A stretch of 36,824 nt of DNA from Lachnospiraceae bacterium (lineage in GTDB: Bacteria > Bacillota > Clostridia > Lachnospirales > Lachnospiraceae): assembly GCA_017558205.1 (NCBI GenBank), contig JAFYWD010000244.1, positions 1 to 36,824 of the forward strand, given 5' to 3'. Of this stretch, positions 16,280-25,762 are shown in pieces (the stretch's first letter is position 1; every line of letters begins with the position of its first letter). Under the pieces are notes generated by a model. It was not told where the DNA came from and made no database searches. It saw only the letters and a program-made list of their open reading frames with translations. The position numbers were made by a program, and so were the translations under genes.

Positions 16280-17962
16280 TTACTTTTCTTTATTCTTTAA
16301 ATCCTCTGCATCAAAGGCTTCACTGATAGGCGCTCCTGCCGGTACCATAGGAAATACCTTATCATCTTTGGGAATGATACAGTCAATCACTACCGGACGA
16401 TTCAGAGAAATTGCTTTTTCTATTGCCGGTGCTACTTCTTCCTTTTTCGTAACACGAATTGCTTCACACCCTAAGCCTTCTGCCACCTTGCAAAAATCCA
16501 CCTTATCTTCAAGTACGGTTTGGGAATATCTGCCACCATAAAACAGATTCTGCCACTGACGAACCATACCAAGTACATGGTTATTGATTACTACCTGAAT
16601 AATTGGAATATTATAACGACTGGCCGTTGCCAATTCATTCATATTCATTCTAAAGCAGCCATCTCCACCAATGTTGATACAGATTTTATCCGGCTGTCCC
16701 ATTTTTGCTCCGATACAGGCTCCCAATCCGTAGCCCATGGTTCCGGAGCCACCGGAAGATAAAAAGGTTCTTGGCTGTGTATAGCGATAATATTGGGCCG
16801 CCCACATCTGATGCTGTCCTACATCTGTAGTAATGATTGCCTTTCCTTCTGTAATTCGATCGATTTCTTCTATAATATAGGGACAGCTCAACTGGGATTC
16901 ATCATATTTCAATGGAAATCTTTCTTTTAATCCTTTGATTTCTGCAATCCAGTCACTGTGATCCTGCTGTTCTAAGCCCTCAATCAGGACTTCAAGCACT
17001 TCCTTCAAATCTCCTACGATAGAAGCATCAGTCTTAATATTTTTATCAATTTCCGCTGCATCAATATCAATATGTAAGATCTTAGCATCCTTAGCAAACA
17101 TTTTAGCGTTTCCGATTACACGGTCAGAAAATCTGGCTCCCAATGCAATTAAAAGATCACATTTGGTAACACCGTAATTAGAGGTTTTTGTGCCATGCAT
17201 TCCTATCATTCCGGTGCAAAGCTCATCATAACCATCAATCACACCTCTTGCCATTAAGGTCTCACATACCGGTGCCTGGATTTTCTTTACAAACCTTCTT
17301 ACCTGGTCAGAAGCCTCTGAAGCAATAGCTCCTCCTCCCACATAGACATATGGTCTTTTTGACTTTTTAATCATATCCAATGCAACACTGATATCCTCTT
17401 TGGAGTACCGGCTATTTCTTTTTGCTTTGGATGGCTCCTTAGGCTCGTATTCACATAAGGTTGCTGTTACATCCTTTGTAATATCAACTAAAACAGGCCC
17501 CGGTCTTCCGGATTTTGCAATACGAAAAGCTTTCCTTAGGGTATCTGCCAGAATGGTTACATCCTTTACAATAAAGCCATGCTTTGTAATAGGCATGGTT
17601 ACCCCGGCAATATCTACCTCCTGAAAACTGTCTTTTCCAAGCAGAGGCAGATTTACATTTGCTGTAATTGCTACCATAGGAATAGAGTCCATATAAGCAG
17701 TCGCAATTCCTGTAACCAGATTGGTAGCTCCGGGTCCACTTGTTGCCAGACAAACCCCCACCTTTCCGGTTGCTCTTGCATAGCCATCTGCCGCATGGGC
17801 CGCTCCCTGCTCATGGCTTGTTAAAACATGAAAAATTTCCTCCTGATGTTTATAAAGCTCATCATATACATTAAGAATCGTACCCCCGGGATAACCAAAA
17901 ACAGTGGTGACTCCCTGTTCCTTTAAACATTCTATTACGATTTCAGCACCTGTTAACTGCAT
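16280..17962 (-). CDS. ilvB: Acetolactate synthase large subunit
   Basis: Thiamine diphosphate- and FAD-dependent condensation of two pyruvates, or pyruvate with 2-oxobutyrate, the first common step to valine, leucine and isoleucine. Glu51 in SHEQGAAHAADGYARATG activates the cofactor. The diphosphate-binding motif runs from GDG (433-435) to NN (460-461). GKDSFQEVDIAG marks the biosynthetic rather than catabolic enzyme. The length, 560 aa, is normal. The regulatory small subunit (ilvN/ilvH) is not in this window. It is the third gene of leuB-ilvD-ilvB, 109 bases after ilvD, with element copy 3 in between. Confidence 0.96.
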   Translation of the reverse strand: MQLTGAEIVIECLKEQGVTTVFGYPGGTILNVYDELYKHQEEIFHVLTSHEQGAAHAADGYARATGKVGVCLATSGPGATNLVTGIATAYMDSIPMVAITANVNLPLLGKDSFQEVDIAGVTMPITKHGFIVKDVTILADTLRKAFRIAKSGRPGPVLVDITKDVTATLCEYEPKEPSKAKRNSRYSKEDISVALDMIKKSKRPYVYVGGGAIASEASDQVRRFVKKIQAPVCETLMARGVIDGYDELCTGMIGMHGTKTSNYGVTKCDLLIALGARFSDRVIGNAKMFAKDAKILHIDIDAAEIDKNIKTDASIVGDLKEVLEVLIEGLEQQDHSDWIAEIKGLKERFPLKYDESQLSCPYIIEEIDRITEGKAIITTDVGQHQMWAAQYYRYTQPRTFLSSGGSGTMGYGLGACIGAKMGQPDKICINIGGDGCFRMNMNELATASRYNIPIIQVVINNHVLGMVRQWQNLFYGGRYSQTVLEDKVDFCKVAEGLGCEAIRVTKKEEVAPAIEKAISLNRPVVIDCIIPKDDKVFPMVPAGAPISEAFDAEDLKNKEK

Positions 17963-18010
17963 ATGTATTTTACCTTTCTTTCTTAAAATATGGTAATTTT
18001 TTCCTTAGAA

Positions 18011-18064
18011 TCATATTCTCACGGAATTCGTAGTACAGTGCATGCCTGTACTGAATGGTTACCT
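18011..18064 (-). repeat. Intergenic element, copy 3 (after ilvD)
   Basis: Plus-strand ends are TCATATTCTCACGG and TACTGAATGGTTACCT. The centre has AGTACAG (18032-18038) and CTGTACT (18046-18052) around TGCATGC. It begins 7 bases 3' of the ilvD stop codon, in the same orientation as the other two copies. Confidence 0.6.
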
Positions 18065-18071
18065 CAAAACT

Positions 18072-19742
18072 TTATTTTCCCGGTGCCTGTAATACGGCTC
18101 CTCTGTTTCCACTGGTTACCAGAGAAGTGTATCTGGCAAGATAGCCGGTTTTTACCTTAGGCTCTCTGGGCTGCCATTTTTTAGCTCTTTCAGCCATTTC
18201 TTCCTCTGAAACCATTGCATTAATTGTATTTTCGGGAATGTTGATTCTGATAATATCTCCTTCTTCGATCAAAGCAATAGGCCCCCCTACCGCTGCTTCC
18301 GGTGAAACATGACCAATAGAAGCTCCTCTGGAGGCTCCTGAAAAACGTCCGTCGGTAATTAAGGCAACACTGGCCCCCAGTCCCATTCCTGCAATAGCAG
18401 AGGTGGGATTCAGCATTTCTCTCATACCCGGTCCGCCCTTAGGGCCCTCATAGCGGATTACTACTACATCTCCACTTACAATTTTTCCACCTTTAATGGC
18501 AGCAATTGCATCTTCCTCACAATCAAATACTCTTGCAGGACCTTCATGCACCAGCATTTCATCCACTACGGCAGAACGCTTTACTACACAGGTATCCGGG
18601 GCAATATTACCCTTTAAAACTGCAATTCCTCCTACCTCACTGTAAGGATTTTCAATGGGACGGATTACTTCCGGATTCAGATTAATACATCCACTGATGT
18701 TTTCTCCCACTGTTTTTCCGGTACAGGTCATTAAATCTGTATATAAAAGATTTTTCTTATTTAGTTCGTTCATTACTGCATATACGCCACCGGCTTCATT
18801 TAAATCTTCCATATAAGTATGTCCGGCCGGTGCCAAATGACAAAGGTTCGGTGTTTTTGCACTGATATCATTGGCAATATCAAGATTTAAATCCACACCA
18901 GCTTCTGCTGCAATTGCAGGTAAATGAAGCATGGAATTGGTAGAACATCCTAAGGCCATATCTACTGCCAGTGCATTGTGGAATGCTTTTTCAGTCATAA
19001 TATCTCTAGGACAGATATTCTTGCGAACCAGCTCCATAATCTGCATACCTGCATGCTTTGCCAAACGAATTCTTTCTGAGTAAACGGCAGGGATAGTACC
19101 ATTTCCCTTTAATCCCATTCCCAATACCTCTGTCAGACAGTTCATGGAATTTGCTGTATACATTCCTGAACAGGAACCACAGGTAGGACAGGCCTTTTCT
19201 TCATAAGCTGTTAACTCTTCTGTAGAAATCTTTCCTGCAGCATGAGCACCTACTGCTTCAAATACACTGGATAAGCTTGTTTTGCATCCGTTTACCCTGC
19301 CTGCCAGCATAGGTCCACCGGACACAAAAATTGTAGGAATATTTACACGGGCAGCTGCCATTAACAGTCCCGGTACATTTTTATCACAGTTAGGAATACA
19401 AACAAGACCGTCTAAGCCATGAGCCATCGCCATACATTCTGTACTGTCTGCAATTAAATCTCTTGTTACTAAGGAATATTTCATTCCGATATGCCCCATG
19501 GCAATACCATCACATACAGCAATGGCAGGAAATACCACCGGTGTTCCTCCGGCCATGGCAACTCCCAGTCTTACGGCTTCTGTAATTTTATCTAAATTCA
19601 TATGACCGGGTACTATCTCATTGTAAGAACTTACAATACCGATTAAAGGTCTTTCCATTTCTTCCTTTGTATATCCGAGAGCATTGAACAGGGAACGGTG
19701 AGGTGCCTGTCCCGGCCCTTTATTTACTGAATCACTTCTCAT
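18072..19742 (-). CDS. ilvD: Dihydroxy-acid dehydratase
   Basis: Iron-sulfur enzyme that dehydrates 2,3-dihydroxy-3-methylbutanoate (or -pentanoate) to the 2-oxo acid in valine, leucine and isoleucine synthesis. The cluster ligands are expected at Cys119 ([10 protein letters not shown]) and in CPTCGSCSG (185-192). The C-terminal [10 protein letters not shown] region is intact. The length, 556 aa, is normal. AGGAG precedes ATG 19742. It sits 73 bases after leuB and is probably in the same transcript. Confidence 0.97.
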   Translation of the reverse strand: MRSDSVNKGPGQAPHRSLFNALGYTKEEMERPLIGIVSSYNEIVPGHMNLDKITEAVRLGVAMAGGTPVVFPAIAVCDGIAMGHIGMKYSLVTRDLIADSTECMAMAHGLDGLVCIPNCDKNVPGLLMAAARVNIPTIFVSGGPMLAGRVNGCKTSLSSVFEAVGAHAAGKISTEELTAYEEKACPTCGSCSGMYTANSMNCLTEVLGMGLKGNGTIPAVYSERIRLAKHAGMQIMELVRKNICPRDIMTEKAFHNALAVDMALGCSTNSMLHLPAIAAEAGVDLNLDIANDISAKTPNLCHLAPAGHTYMEDLNEAGGVYAVMNELNKKNLLYTDLMTCTGKTVGENISGCINLNPEVIRPIENPYSEVGGIAVLKGNIAPDTCVVKRSAVVDEMLVHEGPARVFDCEEDAIAAIKGGKIVSGDVVVIRYEGPKGGPGMREMLNPTSAIAGMGLGASVALITDGRFSGASRGASIGHVSPEAAVGGPIALIEEGDIIRINIPENTINAMVSEEEMAERAKKWQPREPKVKTGYLARYTSLVTSGNRGAVLQAPGK

Positions 19743-19815
19743 ATTTTTTCTCCTTCCGGTTTATAAACAAGCTGTTCTAAGTTTAACAAGGATTATTCCT
19801 AATTTCAATTGTTTT

Positions 19816-20898
19816 TTAAATCTCCTCTGCTATTCTGTCACCCATTTCACTGCAGCTGACCAAGGTGCAGCCTTCACTCATAATATCTCCGGTTCTATAT
19901 CCCTGATCTAAAACCTTACTTACAGCCTCCTCAATAGCAGCCGCCTCCTGATCTAAATCAAAGCTGTATTTTAACATCATGGCTGCAGATAAAATTGTTG
20001 CAATAGGATTAGCAATATTTTTTCCCGCAATATCAGGGGCTGATCCATGGCTTGGCTCATACAAACCAAACTTACTGTCATTCAGACTTGCTGATGCCAG
20101 CATTCCGATAGATCCGGTTACCATACTGGCTTCATCGGACAGAATATCTCCAAACATATTTTCTGTTAAAATCACATCAAACTGAGCCGGATCCTTTACC
20201 AGCTGCATGGCACAGTTGTCTACCAGCATATGCTCTAAAGTTACCTGGGGATAGTTAACAGCTACTTCATTTACTACCTTTCTCCACAATCTGGAAGAAT
20301 CAAGTACATTGGCTTTATCCACACTGGTTACCTTCCCTTTTCTTTTGGCAGCAATTTCAAAACCTTTGATAGCAATTCTTCTGATTTCCTCTTCTGTATA
20401 GACAAGAGTATCTACTGCAGTAACAACTCCGTTTTCTTCCGTTGTCTTTCGCTCCCCGAAATAAAGACCTCCTGTTAATTCTCTCATAATCAGCATATCA
20501 AAGCCCTTTTTGCTGATTTCCTCCTTTAAAGGACAGGCTCCTGCCAACTGTGGATACAGTACTGCCGGACGCAGATTGGCAAAAAGATTTAATTCCTTTC
20601 TGATTTTCAATAATCCTGCCTCCGGTCTTTTAGAGGGTTCCAGCTGATACCAGGGGGAAGTATTGGGATCTCCGCCTATAGAGCCCATTAATACGGCCTC
20701 CTGTTCTTTGGCTGTTTTTACAGCATCCTCTGTTAAGGGAACTCCATGAACATCAATAGATGCCCCTCCCATTAAAATCTGAGTATATTCCATGGTATGT
20801 CCATATTTTTTTGCTACTTGTTCTAATACCTTTACTGCTTCTTTTACAATTTCCGGTCCAATTCCGTCTCCACTGATACATCCTATTTTTAAATTCAT
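19816..20898 (-). CDS. leuB: 3-isopropylmalate dehydrogenase
   Basis: NAD-dependent oxidation and decarboxylation of 3-isopropylmalate in leucine synthesis. The start [17 protein letters not shown] is diagnostic. [27 protein letters not shown], the metal-binding [13 protein letters not shown] and the cofactor loop [13 protein letters not shown] are all present. The length, 360 aa, is normal. It is the first gene of the leuB-ilvD-ilvB run; leuA, leuC, leuD and ilvC are not in this window. The upstream region has no T-box signature and no convincing promoter that I could place. Confidence 0.97.
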   Translation of the reverse strand: MNLKIGCISGDGIGPEIVKEAVKVLEQVAKKYGHTMEYTQILMGGASIDVHGVPLTEDAVKTAKEQEAVLMGSIGGDPNTSPWYQLEPSKRPEAGLLKIRKELNLFANLRPAVLYPQLAGACPLKEEISKKGFDMLIMRELTGGLYFGERKTTEENGVVTAVDTLVYTEEEIRRIAIKGFEIAAKRKGKVTSVDKANVLDSSRLWRKVVNEVAVNYPQVTLEHMLVDNCAMQLVKDPAQFDVILTENMFGDILSDEASMVTGSIGMLASASLNDSKFGLYEPSHGSAPDIAGKNIANPIATILSAAMMLKYSFDLDQEAAAIEEAVSKVLDQGYRTGDIMSEGCTLVSCSEMGDRIAEEI

Positions 20899-21042
20899 AA
20901 TCCTCTCTCCATTCTTAATTCTTTATTTAGGCTCATTTTATCATAGAGAAAATCTTTTTGAAAATAGATATCAATTATGTTTGTCATAACCCACATTTAT
21001 ATCATCTAATTCTTTTATTCTTTTCTATCTTACTGATATTTA

Positions 21043-21071
21043 TTGATTTTTTTATTAAATGATTATAAAAT
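21043..21071 (+). promoter_or_regulatory. Probable promoter of the acyltransferase-gltS pair
   Basis: TTGATT (21043-21048), 17-base spacer, TAAAAT (21066-21071), about 40 bases upstream of ATG 21110. Confidence 0.5.
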
Positions 21072-21109
21072 TAAAAAAAATCTAACTATTTTCGACAAAG
21101 GAAAAAAAA

Positions 21110-22312
21110 ATGAAAGCAAAGAAAAAATGGGTAAAATCCTACCATTCCATAATAAGAAATATTGCAGAAAAGATTTTAGGACCCTACTGCCGTTTCCGTT
21201 ACAATGTAACTATAGAGAAGTTTATACCTGATAAAAAACAACCGTATCTTATACTAATGAATCACCAGACGGCCTTTGACCAATTCTTTGTTGGCATGGC
21301 CTTTAGAGGTCCTGTATACTATGTGGCATCAGAAGATCTTTTTTCTCTTGGATTTATTTCTAAGCTCTTAAGTTTTCTGGTTGCACCTATTCCCATAAAA
21401 AAACAGGCTACTGATTTAAATGCCATTAAGACCTGTGTAAAGGTTTCCAGGGAAGGCGGTACTATCGCTTTATTTCCGGAAGGTAACCGTACCTATCATG
21501 GAAAAACCTTGTATTTTAAGCCATCTATTGTAAAACTGGTGAGATTATTAAAGCTTCCTGTAATAATTTTTAAGGTAGAGGGAGGCTTTGGTATTCATCC
21601 CAGATGGAGTGATGTGGTAAGAAAAGGAAAAATGAAGGTTTCACTGGCAACCATTATTCAGCCCACGGAGTATTCTTCTCTTTCCGATGATGAGCTGTAT
21701 CACACTCTTTGTGATTATCTTTATGTAGATGAAAATCTATCTCTTGAAAATTTTTATCACAAAAAATCTGCGGAAAGGGTGGAACGCTTTCTTTACGTCT
21801 GTCCTCACTGCGGACTGACAGCTTTTGAAAGTAAAAATGATCTTTTCTGGTGTAAAAAATGCATGGATAAAATTCAATATCTTCCCAACAAAAAGCTCAG
21901 TTCTACTGTTGAAAAGAGCTCAGCTCCCTTTACTGATTTAGGCCGGTGGTATGATTACCAATGTGATTTTATCAGCAATTTAGACCTTACGCCCTATGAA
22001 GATACCCCTATTGATCAGTACCGGGTTAAGATCTTCAAGGTGATTCTATATAAGAAGAAAGAACTTCTTTTTTCCCACGGTCTGCTGTCTCTTTACGGTA
22101 ATCGAATTACCATTAATGATATTTCACTTTTCTTTGATGATATTTCCTCCATTACCGTTTTAGGAAAAAATAAGGTCAATATCTATCATAAGGATCTGGT
22201 ATATCAAATCAAAGGTGACTCTTCTTTTAACGGGTTAAAATATGTAAATATTTATCACCATTATCGTAATAATAAGAGAGGTAATAATGATGAGCAATTT
22301 TTGGGACTCTAA
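21110..22312 (+). CDS. PlsC-type acyltransferase with zinc-ribbon and C-terminal extension
   Basis: The N-terminal part is a glycerolipid acyltransferase (1-acylglycerol-3-phosphate family). The catalytic HX4D is NHQTAFD (His52, Asp57), the acyl-acceptor motif is FPEGNR (122-127), and an internal APIPIKK block is present. PlsC enzymes are usually 200-250 residues; this one is 400. A CPHC-x13-CKKC four-cysteine zinc-ribbon (Cys231, 234, 248, 251) starts the extension, followed by about 140 residues rich in predicted beta strands with no recognised domain. AAAGGA precedes ATG 21110. Its last 26 bases overlap the GltS-type gene, so expression is coupled. The lipid substrate is unknown. Confidence 0.85.
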   Translation: MKAKKKWVKSYHSIIRNIAEKILGPYCRFRYNVTIEKFIPDKKQPYLILMNHQTAFDQFFVGMAFRGPVYYVASEDLFSLGFISKLLSFLVAPIPIKKQATDLNAIKTCVKVSREGGTIALFPEGNRTYHGKTLYFKPSIVKLVRLLKLPVIIFKVEGGFGIHPRWSDVVRKGKMKVSLATIIQPTEYSSLSDDELYHTLCDYLYVDENLSLENFYHKKSAERVERFLYVCPHCGLTAFESKNDLFWCKKCMDKIQYLPNKKLSSTVEKSSAPFTDLGRWYDYQCDFISNLDLTPYEDTPIDQYRVKIFKVILYKKKELLFSHGLLSLYGNRITINDISLFFDDISSITVLGKNKVNIYHKDLVYQIKGDSSFNGLKYVNIYHHYRNNKRGNNDEQFLGL

Positions 22313-23666
22313 TGTTTGGGGCTGCTTCAATCTGATAGCAATCCTGCTGACTATTCTTATTGTGGCCAGTCTGATAAAAAAGAAGATTCCCCTTCTGAAA
22401 GAATCTTTAATTCCAACATCTGTGCTTGGAGGAGGAATTCTCCTGCTGGTTGGAGCTATTTATAAAGTTATTTTTAAAATAAATATGTTCCAAACTGATT
22501 TTTTTGGTGCCAACGGAATTCAAACCCTGGAAATTATTACCTACCATACTCTGGCCCTTGGCTTTATTGCCTCTACCTTTTCTGATTCCTCTGCTTCCTT
22601 TAATAAGAAACGTCAGATAGAAATCTTTAATACAGGAGTAACTACTGTTGCCACCTACTTAATGCAAGGTATTCTGGGTTTTGGAATCACACTGGGTGCT
22701 GCCTTTATAGTAAAAGACATCTTTCCAGCTGCCGGTTTACTTTTGCCCTTCGGTTATGGTCAGGGTACCGGACAGGCACTAAACTATGGCAACATCTATG
22801 AAACTGATTTTGGTTTTATTGGAGGTAAAAGCTTTGGACTTACCATTGCTGCTCTTGGCTTCCTAAGTGCCAGTATCGGAGGTGTTATTTATCTTAGCCA
22901 TTTGAAAAAAAAGAATAAGCTTGCTTCAATTCTCAAAAAAAACACAGAGGAAATCAATCAATTTTCTGCTCAGGAAAACAGTATTGAACTGTTTGAAAGT
23001 ATGGATACCCTAAGTGTTCAGATTTCTTTTATTATGGGATCTTACCTTTTGACCTTTCTTTCCATGAAAGTCTTAGGCGGTTTGTTACCGGGACTGAAAT
23101 CTGTTATTTTTGGATTTAACTTTTTACTTGGTGTTATCATGGCTACAATAGTCAAATTTCTGTTAAACTATCTTCAACGTAAAAGAATACTAAAAAAAGT
23201 ATACCTGAACAGCTTTCTTATGACACGGGTAAGGAACTTCTTTTTTGATATTATGGTAGTAGCCGGTATTGCAGCTATTCAGCTTCATATTTTAAATCAT
23301 TATTTTGTACTTATGATAATATTAGGTATTTTAGGTCTTCTTTTCACCTACGCCTATAATTATCTGGTGGCAAAGATTTTATTTCCTGAATATCCGGATG
23401 AACAATTTTTAGCAATGTACGGAATGCTTACAGGTACTGCCAGTACAGGTATTATACTTCTTCGGGAGGTGGATCCTGATTTTAAAAGTCCTGCTTCCGA
23501 TAATCTGGTATACCAAAACTTTCCGGCTATAGTTTTTGGTTTCCCTCTTATGCTTTTGGCTACCACAGCCCCGGTGAAACCCTTCTTTACTCTAGGAATA
23601 CTGTTCCTTTTCTTTCTGCTGATGAATCTTATTTTATTCAGAGAACAGATTTTTAGAAAAAAATAA
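22287..23666 (+). CDS. gltS: Sodium/glutamate symporter family protein (ESS/GltS type)
   Basis: A membrane carrier of about 10-12 segments resembling Na+/glutamate symporter GltS. The diagnostic reentrant-loop motif is at about residues 154-168 (PFGYGQGTGQALNYG), followed by FIGGKSFGLTIAALGF. The symmetric second motif is GMLTGTASTGIILLREVDP near the C-terminal third. Length (459 aa) is somewhat more than E. coli GltS, with a hydrophilic loop of about 40 residues near 205-245. Substrate is not certain. ATG 22287 (or the next codon) has GAGAGGT upstream, inside the acyltransferase gene. Confidence 0.82.
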   Translation: MMSNFWDSNVWGCFNLIAILLTILIVASLIKKKIPLLKESLIPTSVLGGGILLLVGAIYKVIFKINMFQTDFFGANGIQTLEIITYHTLALGFIASTFSDSSASFNKKRQIEIFNTGVTTVATYLMQGILGFGITLGAAFIVKDIFPAAGLLLPFGYGQGTGQALNYGNIYETDFGFIGGKSFGLTIAALGFLSASIGGVIYLSHLKKKNKLASILKKNTEEINQFSAQENSIELFESMDTLSVQISFIMGSYLLTFLSMKVLGGLLPGLKSVIFGFNFLLGVIMATIVKFLLNYLQRKRILKKVYLNSFLMTRVRNFFFDIMVVAGIAAIQLHILNHYFVLMIILGILGLLFTYAYNYLVAKILFPEYPDEQFLAMYGMLTGTASTGIILLREVDPDFKSPASDNLVYQNFPAIVFGFPLMLLATTAPVKPFFTLGILFLFFLLMNLILFREQIFRKK

Positions 23667-23678
23667 TAAGCTTCATAT

Positions 23679-23713
23679 AGAAAAGGAGCCGTTGCATCAA
23701 CGACTCCTTTTCT
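23679..23713. terminator. Bidirectional terminator between gltS and the 110-residue gene
   Basis: AGAAAAGGAG (23679-23688) and CGTTG (23690-23694) pair with CAACG (23698-23702) and CTCCTTTTCT (23704-23713) around CAT, with one mismatch. The stop codon of the minus-strand gene is 4 bases further on. Confidence 0.88.
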
Positions 23714-23716
23714 CAT

Positions 23717-24049
23717 TTATGAAACTCCAAAATCTTCTAAAGAAAATTGTTCTATATCCGTGATATCTTCAAACTCTTCTTTGGTTTCATCCACTTCTTC
23801 CGTAATTTCTGCCTGCTGAAGCTTAATTACTTCTGCCTCCTCTGAATCCTCTTCCACTGTATCAGTAGTCTTCCTCTGCCTTACTCCAAAGCTGGCCTCA
23901 TAACCCAGTTCCCTCAAAAAGCTTCTTACTTTTTTAATTTCTGAATTCATATTAACCTTTTTAGGTAAGAGAACCGTGACTACAGAAGAATCAAACTGAA
24001 CCTGATATCCGGCTTTTCTTAATCTGCTTACTGCTTCTGTTTTTTCCAT
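23717..24049 (-). CDS. Small protein of unknown function downstream of yajC
   Basis: I do not recognise this 110-residue protein. The first 60 residues mix basic and hydrophobic positions (MEKTEAVSRLRKAGYQVQF, then FLRELGYEASFG) and look like a small folded alpha/beta domain. The last 45 are very acidic and probably disordered. No signal peptide or cysteine. It starts 12 bases after yajC, in the position where secDF often follows in other bacteria, but it is not a SecD or SecF. A role near the translocon is only a positional guess. Confidence 0.75.
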   Translation of the reverse strand: MEKTEAVSRLRKAGYQVQFDSSVVTVLLPKKVNMNSEIKKVRSFLRELGYEASFGVRQRKTTDTVEEDSEEAEVIKLQQAEITEEVDETKEEFEDITDIEQFSLEDFGVS

Positions 24050-24061
24050 AAACTATTCTGA

Positions 24062-24376
24062 TTATTCTCCTGCTTTTTCTACCTGTGCAATAGCTGCCTT
24101 TTGCATAGGTACACGGCAATTCTTATTATTACCAAATTCTACAATAACAGTATCATCAGAAATATCAATTAAAACACCATAAAAACCACTGGTAGTAAGA
24201 ACACTGTCTCCGATTTCCATGTTAGCCAGCATGGCACCTACTCTTTTCTGTTCCTTTTTCTGGGGACGGATAGATGCAAAATATACAAAACCGAAAATCA
24301 GAACAATGTATATAATCATAACAACTCCACCGCCTAAACCACCGAACATGGCTCCTTCACCTGTTAATAACATCAT
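24062..24376 (-). CDS. yajC: Preprotein translocase accessory subunit YajC
   Basis: Small inner-membrane protein that associates with SecDF and the Sec channel. One transmembrane helix (about 18-37) is followed by the hallmark SIRPQKKEQKR, then a small beta domain with MEIGDSVLTTSGFYGVLIDISDDTVIVEF. The length, 104 aa, is normal. The first of two adjacent ATGs is supported by AGGAGG at 24389-24384. It follows tgt, a common order (tgt-yajC), and has its own promoter at 24428-24456. Confidence 0.95.
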   Translation of the reverse strand: MMLLTGEGAMFGGLGGGVVMIIYIVLIFGFVYFASIRPQKKEQKRVGAMLANMEIGDSVLTTSGFYGVLIDISDDTVIVEFGNNKNCRVPMQKAAIAQVEKAGE

Positions 24377-24427
24377 TTTAAAATCCTCCTAAAACTGTCT
24401 CTTTTTGATTAAAAATAACCTTCACTT

Positions 24428-24456
24428 AGCATACACAAAAATATAATATGTTTCAA
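24428..24456 (-). promoter_or_regulatory. Promoter of yajC and the 110-residue gene
   Basis: Minus strand TTGAAA (24456-24451), 17-base spacer, TATGCT (24433-24428). Confidence 0.65.
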
Positions 24457-24482
24457 GTTATTTGTATTATTTTTCTAATTTA

Positions 24483-25616
24483 TTATTTGCCGTTTAACTG
24501 CATTCCCTCCAGCTTTGCCTTTTTATAAGCTGCAAAATTGCCGGCTTCCAGAGAGGCTCTGATTTCTTCCATCATATTATTATAGAAATATAAATTATGA
24601 AGAACACATAATCTCATTCCCAGCATTTCCTTTGCCTTCAAAAGATGACGGATATAAGCTCTGGAAAAATTTCTGCAGGCCGGACAACCACACCCCTCTT
24701 CAATAGGCCTTAAATCTTTTTCATATTTAGCATTAAAAAGATTGATTTTTCCCTGATTAGTATATAAATGTCCGTGCCGGCCGTTTCTTGTGGGATATAC
24801 ACAATCGAAGAAATCTATCCCTCTTTCCACACCCTCTAAAATATTGGCGGGCGTACCTACTCCCATTAAATAAGTGGGCTTATCCTTGGGTAAATAAGGT
24901 ACTGTTTCCTCTAAAACATAGTACATTTCCTCATGAGTTTCTCCCACAGCCAGGCCTCCGATGGCATATCCTGCCAAGTCCATTTCACTAATTCTTTTCG
25001 CATGTTCAATTCGAAGGTCGGCATATACTGCCCCCTGATTAATTCCAAACAATAATTGATTTTTATTGATGGTATCCTCTTTTTCATTTAATTCCTTCAT
25101 CTTTGTTCGACAACGCTCCAGCCATCTGGTAGTACGCTCTACAGATGGGCGTACATACTCTCTTTCTGCCTTAGCAGGAGGACATTCATCGAATGCCATT
25201 GCTATGGTAGACGCAAGATTAGATTGAATTTCCATACTTTCTTCCGGACCCATAAAAATCTTTCTTCCGTCTATATGGGAATTAAAATATACTCCCTCTT
25301 CCTTAATTTTTCTTAAGGAGGAAAGAGAAAACACCTGAAATCCACCGGAATCCGTAAGAATAGGCTTCTCCCAATTCATAAAGGAATGAAGTCCCCCCAG
25401 CTCCTTAATCACTTTATCTCCTGTACGTACATGCAAATGGTAAGTATTTGATAATTCCACCTGACACTTTACTTCTTCTAAATCTTTCGTGGAAACTGCA
25501 CCTTTAATAGCTGCCACTGTACCTACATTCATAAATACAGGTGTTTGTATTGTTCCGTGTACCGTTTCCAGCACTGCTCTTTTAGCTCTTCCTTCCTGCG
25601 CTATAATCTTATACAT
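24483..25616 (-). CDS. tgt: tRNA-guanine transglycosylase
   Basis: Replaces guanine 34 of GUN anticodon tRNAs by preQ1 (or salvaged queuine). The catalytic acid/base Asp89 is in ILTDSGGFQVFS. The second aspartate is in FDCVYPTRNGRHGH, and the zinc site is CGCPAC followed by HLLKAKEMLG and a later histidine. The length, 377 aa, is normal. GGGAGAAG precedes ATG 25616. It is read from a promoter that overlaps the divergent aroC promoter. No preQ1 riboswitch signature was recognised in its 130-base leader. Confidence 0.97.
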   Translation of the reverse strand: MYKIIAQEGRAKRAVLETVHGTIQTPVFMNVGTVAAIKGAVSTKDLEEVKCQVELSNTYHLHVRTGDKVIKELGGLHSFMNWEKPILTDSGGFQVFSLSSLRKIKEEGVYFNSHIDGRKIFMGPEESMEIQSNLASTIAMAFDECPPAKAEREYVRPSVERTTRWLERCRTKMKELNEKEDTINKNQLLFGINQGAVYADLRIEHAKRISEMDLAGYAIGGLAVGETHEEMYYVLEETVPYLPKDKPTYLMGVGTPANILEGVERGIDFFDCVYPTRNGRHGHLYTNQGKINLFNAKYEKDLRPIEEGCGCPACRNFSRAYIRHLLKAKEMLGMRLCVLHNLYFYNNMMEEIRASLEAGNFAAYKKAKLEGMQLNGK

Positions 25617-25733
25617 TGTTCTTCTCCCTTATTTACAGACTTTTTGTCTGACAACACTGCCTTTATTGTTCGTCCTACTTTTTATCCTTAAAACAATCGC
25701 TTGTAATTACCTATAGCTTTCTTATCTATTTTC

Positions 25734-25762
25734 TTGAATTTTCTATCTTATCCAGTTATACT
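25734..25762 (+). promoter_or_regulatory. Promoter of aroC
   Basis: TTGAAT (25734-25739), 17-base spacer, TATACT (25757-25762). Its -10 overlaps that of the tgt promoter. Confidence 0.7.

Noticed and set aside
18032..18052. Intrinsic terminator after ilvD
   Set aside because: The hairpin has no U-tract in either direction and belongs to the three-copy intergenic element.
20899..21109. T-box or leucine leader upstream of leuB
   Set aside because: The conserved T-box antiterminator sequence and a terminator hairpin are not present on the minus strand, and no short leucine-rich leader peptide was found.
25617..25754. preQ1 riboswitch upstream of tgt
   Set aside because: The leader shows only a short CAGAC/GTCTG hairpin; the expected pseudoknot pattern with an A-rich tail overlapping the ribosome binding site was not found.
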